A stretch of 47,067 nucleotides of DNA from Planctomycetia bacterium. Its GTDB lineage: Bacteria; Planctomycetota; Planctomycetia; Pirellulales; JALHLM01. Both the position numbers and the translations under genes were made by a program. Of this stretch, positions 6,756 through 15,362 are shown piece by piece (the stretch's first letter is position 1; every line of letters starts with the position of its first letter). The notes under the pieces are model-generated. The model did not search any database and had not been told where the DNA came from. It saw nothing but the letters and a program-made list of their open reading frames with translations. Where the stretch lies: contig JAWXBP010000293.1 in assembly GCA_034440135.1 (NCBI GenBank), positions 1-47,067 on the forward strand, read 5' to 3'.

Positions 6756-9203
6756 CTACTTGCGGCGATGTCGTCGCAACAGTAGCAATGCCGCCCCGCC
6801 ACAGCCAACGAGCGCCAGCGCACCCGGTTCCGGCAGCGCCACGCCGTTCGAGACATTCGTGGCGATCAGCGAAAAATCATTCAAATCGACGTCGCCGTCT
6901 TGATCGACGTCGCCGAGGGCCAGCGTGGCGAGGGTTCCTTTGCCGACTCCGTTGTTGTAGCCGACGTGGTGGTTCCAGATCAGGTAGTCGTCGCGATCGA
7001 CGATGCCATTGCCATCCACATCGCCCGGCACGAGGCTCTCACTGATCAGCGTCGCCAACTCGGCGCCTTGTCCGTGATTCCAGAGCATTTCGATTTCGAT
7101 GCGGCTCAGGGCGCGGCGCCAGATGCCGAGGTCGTCGAGATCCGCCCGCAAGTTGCTGGCATAGGCGCCGGTGCCGTCGCTGCCGATATTGACCGCGAGG
7201 CCGAACGGCGTATCGAGATTGCCGAGCGCCGCGAGCGAGGACTGCCCGCCGGTGATGCCGAGGCTGTTCAAGATGCCGTCGTTGTCGGCGTCGGTGAACA
7301 GTGTCATCGCGCCGTCGCGATCGAACGTTACGGCGACGAACTCCCAGAGGCCCGACGTCGTTTCCAAGTCGTCGATATCGGACCGCAGCGTGCCGTCGCC
7401 GACGTTGACTTGAATGTCATTGCCATTGTTTTCGTAGGCGATCACCCAGCCCGGATTCAGGCCGGCATCCCAATTCTTGTTGCTGATGATGGCCGGATCG
7501 CCCGTTTGATTGCCGGTGCTGCGCAGCCAGAAGGCCACGGTGAAATCCGCGTCTTCGCCGAATTGCAGATCGTCCGGCGCGCCGAGCGTGAGATGCTCGC
7601 CGACGCCGTCGATCGCCACGCCGCGGCCGAATCGCCCGCCGATGAATTGCGGCGCACCGGCGCCGACCGCGGCGTTGTTGTCATTGCCCGAGCTATCGCG
7701 GTAGTCGTTCTCAAATTGCAAATAATTGACCAACCCTGACTGTAACTGCGGCCGCGACGGAAACGGCAATGCCCCATCTTCCAAGACCAACGAGACATTG
7801 TCCGCGAAGCCATCGCTGGTCGAACCGGCGACGCGCGAAGCCGACAACTCCAACTGCACGCTTCGCGTACCGACGGGCACGCCGAAGCTCGATTGCCGCG
7901 CGATTGTTTTCGTTACGTTGCCGCGTTCCGCCGCCGACACCGGCGCGAGTTGATCGACGCCGAGCACGGCGCCGCTCGCGCCGATGAACGTGGCGGTTAG
8001 GCCAATGTTGTCGGCTTCCGAACCGACGCCGCCCAGATCGCTGGACAACATATAGTGCAGTCCGCCGGCATCCACTTGAGTTGCCGCGGCCGCCAGGTCG
8101 ATCGTCTGCCGCATCGCGCTCGCGCCGATCTGCCCGCCGGAGAAAACATTGCTGGCAAGATTGCCGCGAAACACCGTCATCCCGCCCACGTCGGGATCGA
8201 CCCAACCGCTGGCATATTGATCCGGCCCCGGCACGGCCATCGCGCGATCAAATTCGGCGTCGCCATTGAAGACCAGGTTCGCGCCGAGCGTGACCGCGGG
8301 CGGCGCGGTCGGTGAAACGCCAATGGCATGTCCATCAAGATCGCTCGAGATCGCCACGCCCAGATGCGTGAGCACGGTCTTGGCCACATCGACATTGCGC
8401 GGCGCCGGAAAAGGCGTCCCGGGCGCCACATTGCGGCCGCTCACCAGAAACGGAATCGTCCGCTTCTCCGGCGTACCGCCGCCGTGACCGCCGTCGGGGT
8501 TACCGCCATGATCGGAAGTGATGACGATCTGCCAATCCTCCACGTCGAAATTCGGCCGCGCGGCGAGCGCGTTCATTAACTGGCCGACTTGTCCATCGAC
8601 TTGTTCGATCTCCTGAAAATACGCCGGGCAATCGGCGCGCACGCCACAGAAGCCGACGCTGTGGCCAGCATGATCGACGTCATCGAGAAACAAGTAAATC
8701 GCGTCGGGATCGGCGCTGATCGACGGGTGATTGCCCGCGAGCAATTGCGCGAGCTGCGCGGTGATTCCCGCGTCGCTGCTGTTGATGGCGTAGTCCGCGC
8801 CGGTGGGCATGGCGTTGTGCCCGTCGGTCCAGGTCATCAGGCGGACCGTGTTCCATTCCGGATGCGCGTTCTCGATCCGCGTGAAATAGTCCGGGAAGCG
8901 ATTGAAGTTGATTCCCGAGTAGGAGTTGTCCGTCACGCCATGCCGATCGCGATGGACGCCGGTGAGCATGCTCGAGTGATTCGGCCCGGAAACGGTGATG
9001 TCTTCGGACTGAGCTTGATTGCTGTACGCACCGTGAAACGCGCCGAACGTGCCGTCGATCAGGCTATCCATGAAGGGCGTATTGGCCAGATCGAACGCGT
9101 CGGCCCGCAGTCCGTCGATGCCGATCACCAGGGATTTTTGTTGCGCCCCCGCCGCACTTGCCCAAAGGCCGACCAACACCGCCGCCGCCGCCTGAAATCT
9201 CAT
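6756..9203 (-). CDS. Exported alkaline-phosphatase-fold phosphodiesterase with LamG, dockerin and PEP-CTERM
   Basis: This is an exported hydrolase of about 815 residues. After a signal peptide (MRFQAAAAVLVGLWASAAGA) comes a type I phosphodiesterase / nucleotide pyrophosphatase domain. It has IGIDGLRADAF, a Ser nucleophile region VSGPNHSSMLTG, LDDVDHAGHSVGF and SDHGGNPDGGHGG, which cover the two-metal ligands. A LamG/concanavalin-like domain follows (from LQFENDYRDSSGN to DDLGIWRRALS). Next is a dockerin pair (GDVDGNGIVDRDDY, GDVDQDGDVDLNDF), and the end is a PEP-CTERM tail (PEPGALALVG, hydrophobic run, RRHRRK). The frame stays open upstream to about 9500, but ATG 9203 begins a proper signal peptide; ATG in MDGSEQ (about 9253) is an alternative. 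PEP-CTERM proteins are sorted by an exosortase to the surface. The substrate, a phosphodiester or phosphate ester, is unknown. Confidence 0.88.
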   Translation of the reverse strand: MRFQAAAAVLVGLWASAAGAQQKSLVIGIDGLRADAFDLANTPFMDSLIDGTFGAFHGAYSNQAQSEDITVSGPNHSSMLTGVHRDRHGVTDNSYSGINFNRFPDYFTRIENAHPEWNTVRLMTWTDGHNAMPTGADYAINSSDAGITAQLAQLLAGNHPSISADPDAIYLFLDDVDHAGHSVGFCGVRADCPAYFQEIEQVDGQVGQLMNALAARPNFDVEDWQIVITSDHGGNPDGGHGGGTPEKRTIPFLVSGRNVAPGTPFPAPRNVDVAKTVLTHLGVAISSDLDGHAIGVSPTAPPAVTLGANLVFNGDAEFDRAMAVPGPDQYASGWVDPDVGGMTVFRGNLASNVFSGGQIGASAMRQTIDLAAAATQVDAGGLHYMLSSDLGGVGSEADNIGLTATFIGASGAVLGVDQLAPVSAAERGNVTKTIARQSSFGVPVGTRSVQLELSASRVAGSTSDGFADNVSLVLEDGALPFPSRPQLQSGLVNYLQFENDYRDSSGNDNNAAVGAGAPQFIGGRFGRGVAIDGVGEHLTLGAPDDLQFGEDADFTVAFWLRSTGNQTGDPAIISNKNWDAGLNPGWVIAYENNGNDIQVNVGDGTLRSDIDDLETTSGLWEFVAVTFDRDGAMTLFTDADNDGILNSLGITGGQSSLAALGNLDTPFGLAVNIGSDGTGAYASNLRADLDDLGIWRRALSRIEIEMLWNHGQGAELATLISESLVPGDVDGNGIVDRDDYLIWNHHVGYNNGVGKGTLATLALGDVDQDGDVDLNDFSLIATNVSNGVALPEPGALALVGCGGAALLLLRRHRRK

Positions 9204-9405
9204 CACGATTGCCCTGTGCTCTGTGCCTGTTTGCTCCTGCTCGCTGCCGTCCATTATCGCTGAAAACTCCGGCGGATGCGAATAGATCGCTGCGCAATTT
9301 GACTGGTCGTTTGCGGCGCCATGGAAATCGTGCGGCTTGGTCGGCCCGCCCGGTTCGCGTATGCTGGGCGACATCGAATCCAGGACACGAAGGCGGAGCC
9401 CATTC

Positions 9406-10881
9406 ATGTCAAACACGCGTGGCAGCCACCCAATGTGGGCAGTGATTGCTTTGTTGAGCCTTGCCACGTACGGCCACGCTGCCGCAACGGCGGCGCCCAC
9501 GCCGAATGTTGTGCTGATCTACATCGACGACCTCGGCTATGGCGACTTGGGCTGCTATGGCGCGAAAGACTACCGCACGCCGCATCTCGATCGCATGGCC
9601 GCCGAGGGCGCCCGCTTGACGCGTTTCTATACGGCGCAGCCTGTCTGCTCCGCATCGCGCGCCGCGCTGTTGACTGGCTGTTATTCAAATCGGGTCGGCT
9701 TCCATGGGGCGCTCAATCCGTGGACGCGATTTGGGATTCATGACGGCGAGACGACGCTGGCCGAGGTTCTTAAGTCCCGCGGCTATGCTACGGCCATCTA
9801 CGGCAAATGGCATCTCGGGCATCAGCCCCAGTTCTTGCCGACGCGGCACGGTTTCGATGAATACTTCGGCTTGCCGTATTCCAATGATATGTGGCCATAC
9901 CATCCCGACTTCTTAGCAGAGAAGGCGGCCAATCCCGACAAGGAGATCGGCTATCCCGATTTGCCGCTCTGGGATGGCGAGCGCATCAAGATTCCGGCGG
10001 TCACGGCGAAGTACCAGCGGCAACTCACCACCTGGTACACCGAACACGCGACGAGCTTCATCGATCGAAATCGCGAGCGCCCGTTTTTCTTGTATGTCCC
10101 GCACAGCATGGTGCATGTGCCGCTGTACGTCAGCGATCGCTATCAAGGCAAGTCGGGCGTTGGCACGTTCGGCGACGTGATGGAAGAGATCGATTGGTCG
10201 GTCGGCGAGATCCTCGCGGCGTTGCGACGCAATGGGCTCGATGAGCGCACGCTGGTGCTGTTTTCCTCCGACAACGGCCCCTGGCTCAGTTACGGCGATC
10301 ATGCCGGCTCCAGCGGCGGACTCCGTGAAGGCAAAGGCACCGTCTGGGAGGGCGGCGTCCGCGTCCCGCTCTTGGCGCGGTGGCCGAAGCAGATTCCCGC
10401 CGGACGCGTCTGCGCGGAACCGGCGATGACCATCGACATCCTGCCGACCGTCGCCAAGCTTGCCGGCGCGGAATTGCCCAAGGCGAAAATCGATGGGCTC
10501 GATATCTGGCCGCTGCTGGCGGGACCGAAAGACGCGAAGTCGCCGCACGAGGCGCTGTACTTTTACTACCGCGACAATGAGCTTCAGGCAGTTTCGAGCG
10601 GCAATTGGAAACTGTACTTTCCGCACACGTACATCGCATTAGCCGGCCGACAAGGCGGACGGGACGGTACGCCTTCCCGATACGAGTTGCGCACGATTGA
10701 CGAGCCGGAACTCTATCAATTGGTGGACGACGTGGCCGAAACCCGCAACGTTGCCGCGCAATACCCGGACGTCGTCGAAAAACTGCAGGCCTATGCAGAA
10801 CTGGCGCGGAACGATCTGGGCGATTCGTTGACCGATCGCCCCGGCCCCGGGCGTCGCGCGCCTGGGTTCGTGGAAAACTAA
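9406..10881 (+). CDS. Exported Cys-type sulfatase (arylsulfatase A family)
   Basis: This is a 491-residue S1-type sulfatase. After a signal peptide (to about AAATAAP) comes NVVLIYIDDLGYGDLGCYG with the metal-binding aspartates. The maturation motif CSASR follows with Cys81, which a formylglycine-generating enzyme converts to the catalytic residue. GKWHLGH and SSDNGPW provide further active-site residues. ATG 9406 is preceded by AAGGCGGAG. The gene diverges from the PEP-CTERM phosphodiesterase across about 200 bases. Planctomycetes carry many such enzymes for sulfated polysaccharides. The exact substrate cannot be read from sequence, and no maturation-enzyme gene lies in the window. Confidence 0.94.
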   Translation: MSNTRGSHPMWAVIALLSLATYGHAAATAAPTPNVVLIYIDDLGYGDLGCYGAKDYRTPHLDRMAAEGARLTRFYTAQPVCSASRAALLTGCYSNRVGFHGALNPWTRFGIHDGETTLAEVLKSRGYATAIYGKWHLGHQPQFLPTRHGFDEYFGLPYSNDMWPYHPDFLAEKAANPDKEIGYPDLPLWDGERIKIPAVTAKYQRQLTTWYTEHATSFIDRNRERPFFLYVPHSMVHVPLYVSDRYQGKSGVGTFGDVMEEIDWSVGEILAALRRNGLDERTLVLFSSDNGPWLSYGDHAGSSGGLREGKGTVWEGGVRVPLLARWPKQIPAGRVCAEPAMTIDILPTVAKLAGAELPKAKIDGLDIWPLLAGPKDAKSPHEALYFYYRDNELQAVSSGNWKLYFPHTYIALAGRQGGRDGTPSRYELRTIDEPELYQLVDDVAETRNVAAQYPDVVEKLQAYAELARNDLGDSLTDRPGPGRRAPGFVEN

Positions 10882-10912
10882 GAACGCACTTGCACTGACA
10901 CTGCGCATACCC

Positions 10913-11128
10913 ATGCAACTCGGTCGCTATCGTCACTACAAAGGAAACGAGTACATTGTGTTCGGCGTTGCTCGGCACAGTGAGACCGAGGAAGAACTCG
11001 TCGTCTATCGCCAAGACTACGGTGATCGCGGACTGTGGGTGCGGCCCAAAGCGATGTTCCTGGAACAAGTCGTCGTGAACGGCGAAACGAAGCCGCGTTT
11101 TGAGTTCGTCGGCGAATCCGATGAGTAA
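10913..11128 (+). CDS. DUF1653 domain protein
   Basis: This 71-residue single-domain protein matches the DUF1653 pattern: LGRYRHYKGNEYIVFGVARHSETEE, then LVVYRQDYGDRGLWVRPKAMF. The family is small, soluble and uncharacterised. It starts 31 bases after the sulfatase stop and its end overlaps the cupin gene by 8 bases, so the small genes here are probably cotranslated. Confidence 0.88.
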   Translation: MQLGRYRHYKGNEYIVFGVARHSETEEELVVYRQDYGDRGLWVRPKAMFLEQVVVNGETKPRFEFVGESDE

Positions 11129-11441
11129 CCTTTTCGACGACGTTCCGGATACGTTGCCTGCCGAGTTGGTAGAAGTGCTCGCACGCGGCGACGGCGTTCG
11201 CATCGAGCGCATCGTCTCGCGAGGGCACGTCTCGCCCGAGGGTTTTTGGTACAACCAAGACGAAGACGAATGGGTCGTGCTGCTCCAAGGAGCGGCGCGA
11301 CTGCGTTTTGAAGACCAAGAAATCGAGCTGCGCCCCGGCGACAATCTGCACATCCCAGCGCGGCGCCGGCACCGCGTGGAATGGACGTCGCCGGACCAGC
11401 CGACCGTGTGGCTGGCCGTACATTTTCGCCCTGAGACTTGA
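11121..11441 (+). CDS. Small cupin-domain protein
   Basis: This is a 106-residue single cupin barrel. Its motifs include EDEWVVLLQGAARLRFED (a degenerate cupin motif 1, with an acidic-rich strand) and LRPGDNLHIPARRRHRVEW (between the motifs and cupin motif 2, with the H-R-V end). Such proteins bind metal or small ligands, and many planctomycete copies are uncharacterised. I chose ATG 11121, which overlaps the previous stop, because the residues before it are in the DUF1653 coding region and look unrelated. Function is unassigned. Confidence 0.88.
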   Translation: MSNLFDDVPDTLPAELVEVLARGDGVRIERIVSRGHVSPEGFWYNQDEDEWVVLLQGAARLRFEDQEIELRPGDNLHIPARRRHRVEWTSPDQPTVWLAVHFRPET

Positions 11442-11454
11442 ATTCGACGAAGCG

Positions 11455-11637
11455 ATGCAAGACGACGCCACGTATATCTGCGACGCCTGCGGCGAGGAAA
11501 TCGTCGTGCCGATCGACCTCTCGGCGGGCGAGGAGCAGGAGTACATCGAAGACTGCCCGGTCTGCTGCCGGCCTAGCCTTATTCACGTCGAAGTCGACGA
11601 CGACGGGGAAGTGCGCGTCTGGGCGGAGCCGAGTTGA
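11455..11637 (+). CDS. CPXCG-type cysteine-rich small protein
   Basis: This 60-residue protein has two cysteine pairs, CDAC near residue 9 and CPVCC near residue 35, separated by an acidic stretch, and an acidic C-terminus. This is the layout of the CPXCG zinc-ribbon family, small proteins of unknown function. It starts 13 bases after the cupin stop and probably belongs to the same transcript. A longer in-frame start further upstream exists but would overlap most of the cupin gene. Confidence 0.85.
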   Translation: MQDDATYICDACGEEIVVPIDLSAGEEQEYIEDCPVCCRPSLIHVEVDDDGEVRVWAEPS

Positions 11638-11650
11638 GCGGCATAGTTGG

Positions 11651-11712
11651 CCATAGTCTCCTTTCGCTCCGCGAAATGTCCGGACCTTTCGCGGAGCGAA
11701 AGGAGACTATGG
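11651..11712. repeat. 62-base near-perfect palindrome made of two REP-like hairpins
   Basis: Two perfect 26-base arms (11651-11676 and 11687-11712) flank a 10-base centre holding the palindrome GTCCGGAC. Each arm also contains its own hairpin, TTTCGC-TCC-GCGAAA. The palindrome lies between convergent genes (CPXCG protein and a hypothetical protein), so it could stop transcription both ways. The paired layout resembles a BIME-type repeat. Confidence 0.85.
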
Positions 11713-11727
11713 TGGCGACTGAAAATC

Positions 11728-12027
11728 CTACGGCATCGCGTAGAACCCGGAGCCGGTGTACTTGATGCGGCCCTGCTTGGTCAGCTCGTCCCAAACTTCC
11801 TGTGGGAACTGATTCGGCGGCCGGATGCCGGCGATCGACGACTTTTGGCCGGAGGTCAACGGGTTGCGCCCGAGGCGAGATTCCTGATCGAGGGCCGTCA
11901 GTTTCCAGCGTTTCTTGAAGGCGTTGTAGGCCGACTTCAATTCCTCTTTCGTGATGCCCACCGGCGCCGCCGCTTCGCCCGGCGCGGCCGGCGTTTCATC
12001 GACCTGTTGCTCTGGTTGTTCGTCCAT
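11728..12027 (-). CDS. Conserved-looking small hypothetical protein
   Basis: This 99-residue protein is not recognised. Its first 35 residues are acidic and rich in Pro, Ala and Gln. A compact basic domain follows (ITKEELKSAYNAFKKRWKL through FPQEVWDELTKQGRI) and the end is GSGFYAMP. There is no signal peptide or membrane segment, so it is probably cytoplasmic. I chose ATG 12027 over an in-frame TTG at 12042. It converges on the small-gene cluster and diverges from scpB. Confidence 0.7.
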   Translation of the reverse strand: MDEQPEQQVDETPAAPGEAAAPVGITKEELKSAYNAFKKRWKLTALDQESRLGRNPLTSGQKSSIAGIRPPNQFPQEVWDELTKQGRIKYTGSGFYAMP

Positions 12028-12195
12028 CGTCGTCCCCCCCAAGCCGCGCGAAGTTGGCTGCGATTCCCGTGAGCTTCCAGTCTAATGGAACGGCGACGAG
12101 TTTCCACCCTTATGCAATGATTGCTTCTCGCCTCCTATTCTCGTGCGCTACGCCGCATGATAACGTGCGGTGGCAATTCTGCTGCGAGTATTCCG

Positions 12196-12969
12196 ATGTC
12201 CGCTGACGAACACCAACCGCCGCACGTGAACGAGACCGGCTCTCCGCTCGATCTGGCTGGGTTCCGTGACGTGCCCGACGACCAAGGGATGACGCTCGAC
12301 AATCTCAGCACCGCCTTTGCGGAATTGCTGGGCCGCGGCGACGAGCCGTATGAAGCGCAAAGCGATCCGTCGGCAGTTGCTTCCCAGGCTGATAGCGTTC
12401 CCTTGACGGAAACGCCAACCGGCGCTGCCGCCGACGACGACGACGCGTGCGAAGTGACACCGCGCAGTATTTTGGAGGCGATGCTGTTTGTCGGCAACCC
12501 AGACGGCACTCCCCTCAGCGCGGTGCGTGTCGCCGGTCTGATGCGCGGTGTGAGGGCGGCGGAGATCGAAACCTTCGTGGCCGAATTGAACGACGAATAT
12601 GCGTCGAATGGCTGCCCTTTTCACATTGCATCCGACGCCGCGGGCTATCGGCTGGAGCTGCTCCCCGCTTTCGAGGCGACACGAGCGGCAGTGCGGGGGC
12701 AAAACCGCGAGAAGCGGCTTTCCACCGCGGCCGTCGAAGTACTATCCATCGTGGCCTACAAAGGTCCACTCAATGGCGAGGCGGTGAGCCGCCTGCGCGG
12801 GCGTCCCAGCGGCGGATTGTTGGCGCAACTCGTGCGGCGCCAGCTACTTCGCGTTGAACGGGGGGCTGGCCGCAATGCCAAATACGCCGTCACCGGGCGC
12901 TTTCTGAAATTGGCGGGTTTGGCGAGCCTGGAGGATCTGCCCAGGGCGCAGGATCTGGACGTGAAGTAG
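12196..12969 (+). CDS. scpB: Segregation and condensation protein B (ScpB)
   Basis: ScpB is the winged-helix partner of SMC-ScpA in chromosome condensation and segregation. The core begins at about residue 88 (PRSILEAMLFVGN) and contains the hallmark LSTAAVEVLSIVAYKGPL followed by AVSRLRG and a second winged helix (YAVTGRFLKLAGL). The first 85 or so residues are an acidic, low-complexity extension that ScpB proteins usually lack. I chose ATG 12196 (MSADEHQPP) as the most plausible start; the frame is open upstream to 12121. ScpA is not in the window. Confidence 0.88.
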   Translation: MSADEHQPPHVNETGSPLDLAGFRDVPDDQGMTLDNLSTAFAELLGRGDEPYEAQSDPSAVASQADSVPLTETPTGAAADDDDACEVTPRSILEAMLFVGNPDGTPLSAVRVAGLMRGVRAAEIETFVAELNDEYASNGCPFHIASDAAGYRLELLPAFEATRAAVRGQNREKRLSTAAVEVLSIVAYKGPLNGEAVSRLRGRPSGGLLAQLVRRQLLRVERGAGRNAKYAVTGRFLKLAGLASLEDLPRAQDLDVK

Positions 12970-13295
12970 TTAGGATGCTCATTTTTCGCCGAAATTCTGG
13001 GTATCAGGAACGCTCATACAGCGACGCTTGATTATTACTCGCTCTGCGCTGGCGGATTTTTCGGTGGGTGATACAATACACCCTGTCCTTGACGGCAAGT
13101 CTACCGCTGCCGCAAGTGAAGTGTCGATTCGGTCGTGCGAGTTGGTCACGTGTCGCGCCCGGTAGGATAGCGGCATCTTAGATGGCAAACGGTCGACGTA
13201 AAGCCGTTTGAATTCGACTCGAACTTCTCACCCAACCGGCGAACCGCGCGTGGAGCATTATTGCGTCCACCGGCCAGGATTCCGGCACTCGCTTT
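12970..13295. other. Intergenic stretch between scpB and rpe
   Basis: I see no gene here. The stretch holds a weak promoter-like TACAAT near 13070 and a small hairpin (AAACGG...CCGTTT, about 13186-13210) in the probable rpe leader. I looked for a tRNA cloverleaf and did not find one. Confidence 0.4.
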
Positions 13296-14003
13296 ATGCC
13301 CTCCCGTCAATCGGTCGTTCAATTGCGCGGCGCTGCGCCGGTCGTGCTGCCATCGCTGCTGCTGTGCGATTTCGGCAATCTGGAGCGCGACGTGCGCCGA
13401 TTGGAAGACGCTGGCGTGCGGGGCCTGCACCTGGACGTGATGGATGGTCATTTTGTGCCCAACCTCACTTATGGAATGCCCCTGGTGGAGGCGATTCGTA
13501 AACTCACCGATCTGCCGCTGGACGTGCATTTGATGATCTCCGAGCCGGCCAGGTACGCGGCGCAGTTCTGCGACGCCGGCGCCGACAGTTTGACCATTCA
13601 TATCGAAGCTGCGCCGAATCCGGCGCCGATCTTGCAACAGATACAAGACCTTGGGGCGGCTGCCGGATTGGCGTTCAATCCGGATACGCCGGTCGAGGCG
13701 ATCGAGCCTTATCTGCCGCTATGCGACATCGTGCTCGTGATGAGCGTGATGCCCGGGTTTGGAGGCCAAGCCTTCAATGCCGTGGCGATCGAGAAATTGA
13801 AATACCTGAGCGACCGCATCGGCCCCGAGCAATCGCTCGAAGTCGACGGCGGCATCGCCATGTCGACGATCGCGAGTTGCGCCGAAGCGGGGGCGCATTT
13901 GTTTGTGGTCGGGTCGGCCATTTTTGGCACGCCCGACTATGCCGTCAGCGTGAGCCAGCTCGAAGAGCGGGCGCGCACGGCTTTCACCACCACTGGGAGG
14001 TAA
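13296..14003 (+). CDS. rpe: Ribulose-phosphate 3-epimerase
   Basis: This 235-residue TIM-barrel enzyme interconverts ribulose-5-phosphate and xylulose-5-phosphate in the pentose phosphate and Calvin pathways. The family signatures are complete: PSLLLCDFGNL, GLHLDVMDGHFVPNLTYG (metal ligands His45 and Asp47), LDVHLMI (His78), MSVMPGFGGQAF and the phosphate-binding EVDGGI and VVGSAIFG. The N-terminus has about 15 extra residues. It is followed after 13 bases by the histidine-phosphatase-like gene. Confidence 0.95.
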   Translation: MPSRQSVVQLRGAAPVVLPSLLLCDFGNLERDVRRLEDAGVRGLHLDVMDGHFVPNLTYGMPLVEAIRKLTDLPLDVHLMISEPARYAAQFCDAGADSLTIHIEAAPNPAPILQQIQDLGAAAGLAFNPDTPVEAIEPYLPLCDIVLVMSVMPGFGGQAFNAVAIEKLKYLSDRIGPEQSLEVDGGIAMSTIASCAEAGAHLFVVGSAIFGTPDYAVSVSQLEERARTAFTTTGR

Positions 14004-14016
14004 TTTGGCGCCAGCC

Positions 14017-14589
14017 ATGACACAGTTCATTCTGGTCCGTCCGGGATCGACGGATTACGACGCGCAGGGACGTATTCAGGGCGATCTCGATATCCCGCTG
14101 AACGAGCAAGGCAATCACGAGGTTGCCCGCGCCATTGATGAATTGAAGCATCAGGGCATCAAGGTCATTTACACCTGCGAATGCGCGGCGGCCCGTCAAA
14201 CCGCCGAGGCCCTGGCGACTGCGCTGGGGGCCAAGTTGAAAGAAATGGACAACATGCGCAACCTGAACCACGGTTTGTGGCAGGGCATGTTGATCGACGA
14301 AGTCCGGCGCTGCCAGCCGAGGGTTTACCGGCAATGGCAGGAGCAGCCGGAATGCGTGCGCCCGCCGAACGGCGAGACCGTCACCGAAGCGCGGCAGCGC
14401 GTGGCGACGGCGTTGCAAAAAATCGCTCGCAAACACAAGGATGACATCGTGGCGCTCGTCGCGCCGGAGCCGCTGGCCAGCATGTTCCGCGCGGAACTGT
14501 TGAACGGCGACGTTGGCGATCTCTGGCGCGCCAGCCAGGAGCATGGCCACTGGGAGGTCATCGATACGACCGCGGCGTCGGCCCGCTAG
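14017..14589 (+). CDS. Histidine-phosphatase-fold protein with catalytic residues replaced (probable pseudoenzyme)
   Basis: This 190-residue protein has the phosphoglycerate mutase fold but not its active site. The usual RHG motif reads VRPGST, so the phospho-accepting His is Pro9. The second catalytic His region reads ALVAPEPL, with Pro150 where VSHG is expected. The arginine of the usual LxRAxQTA is Ala (CECAAARQTAE), and the acid in LREIxFGEWEG is missing (MRNLNHGLWQG). The rest of the fold is well kept and the frame is intact, so it is probably a retained protein with a binding or regulatory role. ATG 14017 fits family N-termini; a TTG at 14005, four bases after GGGAGG, is an alternative. 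It sits between rpe and queE. Confidence 0.85.
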   Translation: MTQFILVRPGSTDYDAQGRIQGDLDIPLNEQGNHEVARAIDELKHQGIKVIYTCECAAARQTAEALATALGAKLKEMDNMRNLNHGLWQGMLIDEVRRCQPRVYRQWQEQPECVRPPNGETVTEARQRVATALQKIARKHKDDIVALVAPEPLASMFRAELLNGDVGDLWRASQEHGHWEVIDTTAASAR

Positions 14590-14612
14590 TCGGAGCACGG
14601 CCGCCGTTCATC

Positions 14613-15302
14613 ATGCGCATCGCCGAAATCTACGCTTCGATTCAAGGCGAGGGCTTGCTGACTGGCCGCGAAAGCATCTTCATCCGCACCAGCGGCTGCA
14701 ATTTGCGCTGCTGGTTCTGTGACACGCCCTACACGTCCTGGGCGCCGGAGGGGGAAGAGCAGAGCGTCGCGGAGGTCCTCGACCGCGCCACGGAATGGCG
14801 TGACGTCGAAGACGTCGTCATCACAGGCGGGGAGCCGATGTTGCACGCCGAGCTCTCGCCGCTGACCGCGGAGCTGCGCGCGCTCCGCAAGCAGATCACC
14901 ATCGAAACCGCCGGCACGCTCTTTTTGCCCGTCGATTGCGACCTGATGTCGATCAGCCCCAAGCGGGCGAACTCGACTCCGAGCCAAGAGCGCGACGCCC
15001 GCTGGCATGTCCGCCATGAGCGCGATCGGCACGCGCCGGATGTCGTCCGGCGACTCATAGCCCAGCACTCCTACCAGCTCAAATTCGTGATCGACGCCCC
15101 GGCCGATTGCGAGGATGTCGAGGCGTATTTGACGGAAATTCCCGAAATCGACCGCTCCCGTGTGCTGCTGATGCCGCAAGGAACGACGGTCGAAGAGTTG
15201 GCCGTTCGCGCCGACTGGCTCGAAGCGTATTGCGCTCAGCATGGTCTCCGCTATTGCCCCCGCAAACATATCGAATGGTTCGGGTTCACGCGCGGGACGT
15301 AG
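14613..15302 (+). CDS. queE: 7-carboxy-7-deazaguanine synthase QueE
   Basis: This is a radical SAM enzyme of queuosine/7-deazaguanine biosynthesis that makes the ring of 7-carboxy-7-deazaguanine from a pterin. It has 229 residues. The iron-sulfur motif CNLRCWFC gives Cys29, Cys33 and Cys36, spaced CxxxCxxC. The preceding IYASIQGEG and the later VVITGGEPML (SAM binding) and SISPKRAN are typical. It starts 23 bases after the histidine-phosphatase-like gene, so the two may be cotranscribed. QueC, QueD and QueF are not in the window. Confidence 0.93.
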   Translation: MRIAEIYASIQGEGLLTGRESIFIRTSGCNLRCWFCDTPYTSWAPEGEEQSVAEVLDRATEWRDVEDVVITGGEPMLHAELSPLTAELRALRKQITIETAGTLFLPVDCDLMSISPKRANSTPSQERDARWHVRHERDRHAPDVVRRLIAQHSYQLKFVIDAPADCEDVEAYLTEIPEIDRSRVLLMPQGTTVEELAVRADWLEAYCAQHGLRYCPRKHIEWFGFTRGT

Positions 15303-15362
15303 CTCAAACGTGTCGCTCAGAGCGAAATGCAGGGCCACTGGTTGCTAAGCTATTCTGGTCGG

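Noticed and set aside
9204..9500. N-terminal extension of the phosphodiesterase
   Set aside because: It overlaps the sulfatase start and precedes a clear signal peptide beginning at 9203.
13146..13212. Possible tRNA upstream of rpe
   Set aside because: A short hairpin is present, but no D, anticodon and T arms can be drawn.
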